From: Lachnospiraceae bacterium KGMB03038
GTDB lineage: Bacteria; Bacillota; Clostridia; Lachnospirales; Lachnospiraceae
Assembly (NCBI GenBank): GCA_007361935.1
Contig: CP041667.1
Coordinates: 3,128,501-3,192,500 of the forward strand
Direction of reading: 5' to 3'
Length of the DNA stretch: 64,000 nt
Shown piece by piece: positions 58,357-64,000 of this stretch. The position numbers were made by a program, and so were the translations under genes. The first letter of the stretch is position 1. Every line of letters begins with the position of its first letter. Below the pieces are notes generated by a model, which saw nothing but the letters and a program-made list of their open reading frames with translations, searched no databases and was not told the origin of the DNA.

Positions 58357-59612
58357 TTTTCTCCCTCCTGGATCCTGCCTGCCACCGCGCTGGCCGCCAC
58401 CGTCAGAGGCGAGGCAAGATAAATCTGTCCTTCTTTGCTTCCCATCCTTCCAAGGAAATTCCGGTTGCTGGAAGAGATACAGTTCTCCCCTCCGGCGATC
58501 AGGCCGCTGTGCAGCCCTACACACACACCGCAGGTAGGGGCCATGATCACGCCGCCAGCCTCCGCGATCGTTCCAAGATATCCTTTTTCATCTGCCTCTT
58601 TCCAGATTTTCCGGGAAGCTGGGGATACCAAAAGCCGAACACCTTTTGCCACTTTCTTTCCTTTCAGATATTCTGCCGCTGTCTTTAGGTCATTTAGCCT
58701 TCCTCCGGTACAGGAGCCCAGGTATGCCTGATGGATGGGGACATTGTGAAGCTCCTCCGCGGCTGTCACATGATCCACCTCATGGGGACAGGCTACCTGG
58801 GGTTTTAACTCCTCCGCCCGGAAATTGTAAGTATGCTGATATACTGCGTCTTCATCGCTAAAACAGGGCTCATAGGTCTCGGCGTCCACCTCGATATGAT
58901 CCAAAAAATTTTTTGTTTTTTCATCAAATGGCATGATTCCTGCCTTAGCGCCCATTTCCACCGCCATATTAGATATGGCCATACGCTCGTCCATCGACAT
59001 TTCGCCAATGGTATTCCCCTGATATTCTACAGACAGATATGTCGCGCCTGAATGGCCGATCTGGCCGATCGTCTTCAGGGAAACATCCTTCGCCATCACA
59101 TTCTCAGACAGGGTCCCTTCCCAAACTACCCGGATCGTCTCGGGCACTTTCAGCCAAGTCTTTCCAGTGGCCAGGATTCCCAGCATCTCTGTGGATCCCA
59201 CACCGCTGGCAAAAGCATTCAAAGCCCCGCCCATACAGGTATGGGAATCCGTCCCCAGTATAATCATGCCCGGCCGTACATTCCCAGTCTCCGCCATAAT
59301 CTGATGGCAAGGGCCCTCAAATTCATAATAGTTCTGTATCCCATGCGTTCTGGCCCAATCCCGGGTAAACTTCACGATTTCCGCCTGTTGGATCGTAGCA
59401 GGCGGGGTATAATGATCCGAGATGATCACCACTTTCTCCGGATCCCATACTGGTACGCCCAATTCTTCTAACTGCTTCGCGATCTGGATCCGAGGCCCCA
59501 GGATATCATCCATCATAGCCCGGTCAATCTGGACCCAGACAATATCTCCCGGCTGTACTTCTTCTGCTCCCGCTGCCCGCGCGATAATCTTTTCCGCAAT
59601 GGTTTTCCCCAT
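58353..59612 (-). CDS. LeuC/DmdA-like 4Fe-4S dehydratase large subunit
   Basis: 419 residues, aconitase superfamily. Cluster Cys are in LGTDSHTCMGGALNAFASG and APTCGVCVGLHSGLI; other features are IISDHYTPPATIQQAEIV and the end MGSKEGQIYLASPLTVAASAV. Length fits archaeal/clostridial LeuC, homoaconitase and 2,3-dimethylmalate dehydratase (DmdA). No leuA or leuB is nearby, and its neighbours are a PrpF-like isomerase and CoA enzymes, so catabolic dehydration/hydration of a methylated malate is more likely than leucine synthesis. Confidence 0.88.
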   Translation of the reverse strand: MGKTIAEKIIARAAGAEEVQPGDIVWVQIDRAMMDDILGPRIQIAKQLEELGVPVWDPEKVVIISDHYTPPATIQQAEIVKFTRDWARTHGIQNYYEFEGPCHQIMAETGNVRPGMIILGTDSHTCMGGALNAFASGVGSTEMLGILATGKTWLKVPETIRVVWEGTLSENVMAKDVSLKTIGQIGHSGATYLSVEYQGNTIGEMSMDERMAISNMAVEMGAKAGIMPFDEKTKNFLDHIEVDAETYEPCFSDEDAVYQHTYNFRAEELKPQVACPHEVDHVTAAEELHNVPIHQAYLGSCTGGRLNDLKTAAEYLKGKKVAKGVRLLVSPASRKIWKEADEKGYLGTIAEAGGVIMAPTCGVCVGLHSGLIAGGENCISSSNRNFLGRMGSKEGQIYLASPLTVAASAVAGRIQEGEK

Positions 59613-59631
59613 ATTCTCACCTCTCTCCAGT

Positions 59632-60795
59632 CTATCCTTTCCCTATGTCTATTCCTTCCGGCAGATACACCCTGCCGTCCATGATTCTCCTGGCGGTACG
59701 ATAGACCCCGATCTTCTTAAGCTGGATCCTGCCGTCCTCCACAGAAACTATGGACTCTGCCGGAAGTTTTCCTGAAGGATGGCCGATGCAGATCGTCTCC
59801 CGGTTTTTCGCTTCTTCCCGCAGCACCTCCCAGGCCACACTCCCCGGAATCCGGACCGCCGCCGCGGTAGCTGCCGTCCCAGTGATCGGATAAGCTTTAT
59901 GCATCCGCAGCATGAACAGAAGGCGGGCTGTAATGTCTATCTCCTGCTCTCGGATTTCTTTCCCATTGATAGCCCGATAACTCTGAGGCTTAGATACAAT
60001 AGCAAAAAATGGATTATAAGGTGTAACTCTGGCAGCTTCTTCCGGCCGTTCACACAAGCCTATCCGGGCCGCCGCCCATCCCCGGATTTTCTCTATGGTA
60101 CGCATAAGTTCCGCGTTATTTTCAATTTCATCCGGGCTTTCTGTGCCCGTCATACCAAGTGCTTCTGCCCGGATAAATACCAGCGGATTCCCGGCATCCA
60201 CCAGGCTGACTTCATAGTTCTTTCCTTCTATACACACCTGATCCTTTACATTCCCTGTAGGAAGCAGTTTCCCAGTCACACCTCCGGCGGTGTCGGACCA
60301 GTCCAGCGTAATCCTGGCGCCTGTTCCCGGCACTCCATCAATGGCAAAATCCCCCGTCTCCACTGCTCTTCCATCTCTGGTCGGTACTTCTGCACGAAGG
60401 ATTCTCCCTGTATTTTTCATATGGATCCGCACGAAGGCCGCTTCCCCATCGGCCCGCACCATTCCTTCGTCAATGGCATAAGGCCCTACCGCGGAAGAGA
60501 TATTTCCGCAGTTTCCGCTGTAATCAATCTTATCCGTCTCAAAGCTGACCTGCCCAAAGGTATAGTCCACATCCGCATCCGGTCTGGAGGGCGGTCCGAT
60601 AATGGCCAGCTTGCTGGTCAGCACATCCGCGCCTCCCAGCCCGTCAATCTGCCGGATATCAGGACTGCCAAACACAGCCCTGATCACAGCATCTCTTGCG
60701 GCAGGATCGTCCGGAAGCTCATTTTCCTTGATAAAAATCCCTTTGCTGGTTCCCCCTCTTATGATCGAACACCTCAGGCTCTTTCTCTCATCCAT
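59632..60795 (-). CDS. PrpF/methylitaconate delta-isomerase family protein
   Basis: 387 residues with the two-domain diaminopimelate-epimerase-like fold. Motifs: IIRGGTSKGIF (with the conserved Lys), DYSGNCGNISSAVGPYAID (conserved Cys) and GTAATAAAVRIPG. Known members isomerise the C=C bond of unsaturated tricarboxylates or dicarboxylates: PrpF (2-methylaconitate) and Mii (methylitaconate to 2,3-dimethylmaleate in nicotinate fermentation). Next to a DmdAB-like dehydratase, the Mii-like role is favoured. 20 bp upstream of the large subunit. Confidence 0.88.
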   Translation of the reverse strand: MDERKSLRCSIIRGGTSKGIFIKENELPDDPAARDAVIRAVFGSPDIRQIDGLGGADVLTSKLAIIGPPSRPDADVDYTFGQVSFETDKIDYSGNCGNISSAVGPYAIDEGMVRADGEAAFVRIHMKNTGRILRAEVPTRDGRAVETGDFAIDGVPGTGARITLDWSDTAGGVTGKLLPTGNVKDQVCIEGKNYEVSLVDAGNPLVFIRAEALGMTGTESPDEIENNAELMRTIEKIRGWAAARIGLCERPEEAARVTPYNPFFAIVSKPQSYRAINGKEIREQEIDITARLLFMLRMHKAYPITGTAATAAAVRIPGSVAWEVLREEAKNRETICIGHPSGKLPAESIVSVEDGRIQLKKIGVYRTARRIMDGRVYLPEGIDIGKG

Positions 60796-60843
60796 CTAAC
60801 GCCGCTCCTTTCTTTCCCGCCGCTTTTCGGTTCTTCAGATCTA

Positions 60844-62238
60844 TTATTCCGTCATTGCTTCCCGAAAGATTTCCTCATCGCTGGGGATCGTTCCTTTGAT
60901 CGGCACGCTCAGCCAGGTATTGTTAAGAAAATGCTTCAGGGTAATATTTTCAGAAACGATATTGCCTCCCCAGGTTCCGCAGCCTAAGGAACCGGTAAAT
61001 GGCATCCCATTGTTCCAGTCACCGCTGTTTCCTACGCTCTGCGGCTGTCTCACCATCACGCGGGTCGTCTTGGTATTCAGAGCAAGCTCCAGGATATGCT
61101 CCTCATTGTTAGACTGGATCCCGCAGGAATGTCCGGCTCCCTGGTAGCTGTGTATCTCATTGACAATCCGCACTGCCTCTGAGAAATCTTTATACTTGTA
61201 TACAGTCAATACTACACAAAGCTTTTCACCGGAGAAGGGATATTCCTCTCCTCTTCCTGTCTCTTCCACCAAGATCATTGCGGCATCTTCCGGCACTTCT
61301 ACTCCCGCGATCTGCCCGATCCTGGACGCCGGCTGGGTCACGATATCCCGGTTCAGCACATGGCCCCCATCCGGCCAGATCGCTTTCTGGAATTTATCCT
61401 TTTCTTCCGCCGAGGCCAAATAAGCCCCCTCTGCTTTCAGGCACTCCAGAAATTCATCGTAGATCTGCTCACTGACCACGATAGAATTCTCACAGGAACA
61501 GCCAGAGGCATAGTCAAACGTCTTACTGACACGCACGTTGGCCGCCGCCTCTTTTAAATCCGCCGTCTCGTCAATGACTACCACGGCGTTTCCAACACCC
61601 ACGCCATAGGCTGGGGTTCCAGAGCTGTATGCTGCCTTCACCATACCCGCCCCTCCGGTAGCGATCACAAGATCGGACTGAGCCATGATCTGACGGCTCA
61701 TCTCCATGGTTGGATGCTCCGCGCAGATCAAAAGATCTTCCGGCGCCCCATGCTTCCTTAACACCTCTCTCATAATCTCTGTGACCATATAGGTCGTTCT
61801 CTGACTCCTGGGATGGGGCGAGAATACAATGGCGTTTCGGCTCTTTACTGCCAGGATTCCCTGGGTAGCCGGACAAAGTTCCGGCTGCGTGGTAGGAATC
61901 AGTGAGCCAATCACTCCTACCGGTTTCGCCAGCCTGCGGATTCCGGTTTCTTGGTTTTCTTCTACTACGCCCACCGTTTTCTGCGGATTGATGTCGCTTA
62001 AAACGCCCCTCACTTTTTTATATAATTTGTTCTGTTTCGATTCCTCGTTGCCCATACGAGTCTCTTCCTGGCAGAACGCGGCAATTTTTTCTACCGTATC
62101 TTTCTGTACCAGCGCCCAGCCGATAGCTCTTGAGAGTTTGTCCACCTGCTCCTGGGTGTAGCCGTCCGCGATTTTCTGCGCCTTTCTGGCCCGTTCCATC
62201 AAATCGGCAACGTATACTTCTTCATTTCGCTTTTCCAT
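60844..62238 (-). CDS. acylating aldehyde dehydrogenase (EutE/AdhE-N/SauS-like)
   Basis: 464 residues; the ATG at 62238 follows AAGAAGG. Features: PVGVIGSLIPTTQPELCPA, GVGVGNAVVVIDETADLKEAA, candidate catalytic Cys in ASGCSCENSIVV, and a C-terminal GSLGCGTWGGNIVSENITLKH like AdhE and sulfoacetaldehyde dehydrogenases. No encapsulation peptide, so distinct from the BMC enzyme at 27.6 kb. It should link an aldehyde with its acyl-CoA in this operon, possibly a semialdehyde or the propionaldehyde/propionyl-CoA pair; sulfoacetaldehyde is another option. Confidence 0.85.
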   Translation of the reverse strand: MEKRNEEVYVADLMERARKAQKIADGYTQEQVDKLSRAIGWALVQKDTVEKIAAFCQEETRMGNEESKQNKLYKKVRGVLSDINPQKTVGVVEENQETGIRRLAKPVGVIGSLIPTTQPELCPATQGILAVKSRNAIVFSPHPRSQRTTYMVTEIMREVLRKHGAPEDLLICAEHPTMEMSRQIMAQSDLVIATGGAGMVKAAYSSGTPAYGVGVGNAVVVIDETADLKEAAANVRVSKTFDYASGCSCENSIVVSEQIYDEFLECLKAEGAYLASAEEKDKFQKAIWPDGGHVLNRDIVTQPASRIGQIAGVEVPEDAAMILVEETGRGEEYPFSGEKLCVVLTVYKYKDFSEAVRIVNEIHSYQGAGHSCGIQSNNEEHILELALNTKTTRVMVRQPQSVGNSGDWNNGMPFTGSLGCGTWGGNIVSENITLKHFLNNTWLSVPIKGTIPSDEEIFREAMTE

Positions 62239-62254
62239 GTTCAAGCCTTCTTTC

Positions 62255-63157
62255 TCATATATGATCATACTTGCAAGCCCGCAGCATATTTCCTGTCAGA
62301 TCCGCATGAACCTTTGCCTTTACATATGCCACCGCTTTCAGATATTCTTCTCCCGCGATCCCGCTCTCAACGCCCATATAGTCCAGCATGTTCAGGAAAT
62401 CTTCCGTCGCCGCGTTCCCTGCCGCCCCCGGCGCGAACGGGCAGCCGCCCAGTCCGCCCACCGAGGTCTCAAAGGAGGTTATCCCATTCTGCATGGCGGC
62501 CAGGATATTGGCTAAGCCCTGGCCCCTGGTGTTATGCAGATGCATGGTATATATAAATTCCGGATACCGCTTTTTTACCGCTTCCGCAAGCCCCGCGACC
62601 CGTACCGGATCAGCGATCCCAATAGTATCGCATAAAACGATCTCCTGGATTCCAAAATCTTTGGCTTCTTCCATCAAGGCAAACACCTGCTCTTGAGAGA
62701 TTTTCCCCGCATAGGGACATCCAAAGGCGGTGGCGATGTCCAGACGCACTTTTAACTCTGGTACCGCTTGACGGATTTTTCCCAGCTCTTCCAGGGACTC
62801 CTTGACGGTCCGCCGGACATTTGCCTGGTTGTGGGCTTCGCTTGCTGAGATCACATAGCTGACTTCTTTTATGCCGCACTCCCAGGCGTTTTTTGCGCCC
62901 CGCTCGTTGGGTACCAGGGCAATGGCTCTAAGATCAGGGAATTTTTCGCGGACCTTTTCTGCCACTTCTTTTGCGTCCGCCATCTGAGGCACTGCTTTCG
63001 GATGTACAAATGAGGTCACTTCTACGGCAGTTACCCCTGCGTTTCGCAGCAGTTCAATAATACGGATCTTATCCTCTGTGGCAATAAAATCCTTGACATT
63101 CTGGAATCCGTCTCTTGGCCCAACTTCGATTACTGTCACTTTCTCTGGCAGTTTCAT
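62255..63157 (-). CDS. hydroxymethylglutaryl-CoA lyase family protein
   Basis: 300-residue DRE-TIM enzyme. TVIEVGPRDGFQN (catalytic Arg and metal-binding Asp), HLHNTRGQGLANIL (metal-binding His pair) and the signature GGLGGCPFAPGAAGNAATED with the mobile-loop Cys are all intact, so it should be an active acyl-CoA aldol lyase. The partner CoA-transferase gene is 17 bp upstream. With the LeuCD-like dehydratase, cleavage of citramalyl-CoA or dimethylmalyl-CoA to pyruvate plus acetyl- or propionyl-CoA is plausible; leucine degradation genes are not nearby. Confidence 0.88.
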   Translation of the reverse strand: MKLPEKVTVIEVGPRDGFQNVKDFIATEDKIRIIELLRNAGVTAVEVTSFVHPKAVPQMADAKEVAEKVREKFPDLRAIALVPNERGAKNAWECGIKEVSYVISASEAHNQANVRRTVKESLEELGKIRQAVPELKVRLDIATAFGCPYAGKISQEQVFALMEEAKDFGIQEIVLCDTIGIADPVRVAGLAEAVKKRYPEFIYTMHLHNTRGQGLANILAAMQNGITSFETSVGGLGGCPFAPGAAGNAATEDFLNMLDYMGVESGIAGEEYLKAVAYVKAKVHADLTGNMLRACKYDHI

Positions 63158-63174
63158 AAGAAACCTTCCTTTCT

Positions 63175-64000
63175 CTAGATCACGCCCTCTTCTTTCAGCG
63201 TTTCCAGTTCCTGTCCCTCGATCCCCAGAAGATCCCTGTAGATTTCTTCGTTGTGTTCGCCAAGGAGCGGAGAATGTCTTTCTACTTCCGGATTTGTCTC
63301 ACTCATCTTAAATTGGGAGCCCGTCAGTACTGTATCACCCGCCACCGGATGTTCTACATGGACAAACATTTCTCTTGCCTTTGCGTGGGGATCCGCCGCC
63401 ACTTGGGCCAGGTTGTTGATGGGTGAGGCTGGAACGCCTCCATTCAACAGTTTCTCCATTACTTCTTCACTGGTATATTCTCTGGTCCACGCCTCAATGA
63501 CCGGCTTGATCTCTTGATATCGTTCCACTCTCTTTGGGTTCTTGTCATACCGCTCATCTGCGGAAAGCTCTGGTTTTCCCATCACTTCGCACAGCTTCTG
63601 CCACAATTTGTCGTTAGCCGCTCCAATAACGATCATGCCGTCCTTTGTCGCAAAAGTATCTGTAGGATAATTGGACTCATACCGGTTTCCAATGCGCTCG
63701 GGGATGCGCCCGCCCATGGTATAGATCGGATAAATGATCTGCATACTCGCGATACAGGAATCCATCATACCGATGTCTACCTTTTGTCCAACTCCTGTCT
63801 GATTCCGGTATTGAAGCGCCGCCAAAAGCCCGATCGCCAAAGAGTAACCTGCCAGGCTGTCTGCCATGGCAGTCCCGATCCGTGTGGGGCTGCCGTCCGG
63901 CCAGCCCGTCACACTCATCAGGCCGCTGCTGGCCTGGCCGATCACATCATAGCCAGGCCGCAGGGTATAGGGTCCATAATGTCCAAAACCAGACACGGCG
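63175..64000 (-). CDS. CaiB/BaiF class III CoA-transferase (N-terminus outside window)
   Basis: At least 275 C-terminal residues; the frame is open to the right edge, so the apparent GTG at 63996 is an internal Val. Motifs: SGFGHYGPY, PGYDVIGQASSGLM and the catalytic Asp in MADSLAGYSLAIGLLAAL, which aligns with Asp169 of formyl-CoA transferase. The C-terminal part has EVMEKLLNGGVPASPINNL. It should activate a dicarboxylic acid as CoA thioester for the adjacent lyase. Confidence 0.9.
   Translation of the reverse strand, partial: AVSGFGHYGPYTLRPGYDVIGQASSGLMSVTGWPDGSPTRIGTAMADSLAGYSLAIGLLAALQYRNQTGVGQKVDIGMMDSCIASMQIIYPIYTMGGRIPERIGNRYESNYPTDTFATKDGMIVIGAANDKLWQKLCEVMGKPELSADERYDKNPKRVERYQEIKPVIEAWTREYTSEEVMEKLLNGGVPASPINNLAQVAADPHAKAREMFVHVEHPVAGDTVLTGSQFKMSETNPEVERHSPLLGEHNEEIYRDLLGIEGQELETLKEEGVI

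Noticed and set aside
57844..59612. Leucine biosynthesis role for the LeuCD-like pair
   Set aside because: No leuA, leuB or ilv genes are adjacent and the pair is embedded in a CoA-transferase/lyase/PrpF operon; a catabolic dehydratase fits better, though leucine function cannot be excluded from sequence alone.
59779..60987. Long plus-strand open frame opposite the PrpF-like gene
   Set aside because: Shadow of a gene with intact catalytic motifs on the other strand; no domain in the translation.

Overview
The window is 64 kb of chromosome that looks like an anaerobic gut Firmicute, most likely Lachnospiraceae (Clostridium cluster XIVa). The basis is protein style, strong AGGAGG ribosome sites, YesM/YesN-type two-component regulation, RpiR regulators, D-proline-reductase-like proteins and a bacterial microcompartment (BMC); genus is not claimed. 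Almost everything is metabolic. I found no rRNA, tRNA, CRISPR array, prophage or transposase.

Layout. 1-2.7 kb: the end of topB, an AI-2E family permease and ridA. 2.7-12 kb (minus strand): an ABC importer (two permeases, ATPase, RpiR regulator, lipoprotein) followed by a phosphodiesterase-like enzyme, a phosphonatase-like HAD hydrolase, a sugar-isomerase-like TIM barrel and a 2-hydroxyacid dehydrogenase. It looks like a phosphonate or phosphoester catabolic locus, with one AT-rich operator-like motif before each of its three transcription units. 12.2-16.8 kb: a PrdD/PrdE/DUF1847 trio with no PrdA or PrdB beside it, a DUF3810 metalloprotease-like membrane protein, an LD-carboxypeptidase and a small membrane protein. 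16.9-20.2 kb (plus strand): a small XRE regulator, aroF, aroB and an SDR.

20.2-47.9 kb is the centrepiece. A minus-strand run of 18 genes (37.1 to 20.2 kb) encodes a sugar-phosphate isomerase, three dehydrogenases, two FucI-like isomerases, two FGGY kinases, an RpiR regulator, a class II aldolase, an acylating aldehyde dehydrogenase, PduL, a PduM-like protein, one hexameric (BMC-H) and three pentameric (BMC-P) shell proteins and an M24-fold protein. No diol dehydratase, ethanolamine lyase or glycyl-radical enzyme is present. The aldolase itself carries an encapsulation-peptide-like C-terminus. My reading is that a sugar imported by the CUT2 ABC transporter (43.2-47.9 kb) is isomerised, phosphorylated and cleaved by a compartment-borne aldolase; the aldehyde then goes to acyl-CoA and acyl-phosphate by PduP and PduL, or to an alcohol by Fe-ADH. 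Import is probably controlled by a YesM/YesN pair with two membrane-anchored binding proteins encoded divergently beside it.

48-53.5 kb: a YeiH-family transporter with a divergent LysR regulator, a HAD hydrolase, an asparaginase and an MFS transporter. 52.3-64 kb (minus strand, cut by the window edge): an 11-gene operon with class III CoA-transferase, HMG-CoA-lyase-like enzyme, acylating aldehyde dehydrogenase, PrpF/methylitaconate-isomerase-like protein, LeuCD/DmdAB-like dehydratase, a NifU-like/GGGtGRT pair, thioesterase, Fe-S flavoenzyme and MFS transporter. This fits catabolism of a methylated unsaturated dicarboxylate through a CoA-dependent aldol cleavage.

Across these regions a perfect 32-34 bp GC-rich palindrome with an A/T centre recurs four times, always between genes. 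It is the most striking non-coding feature of the window.
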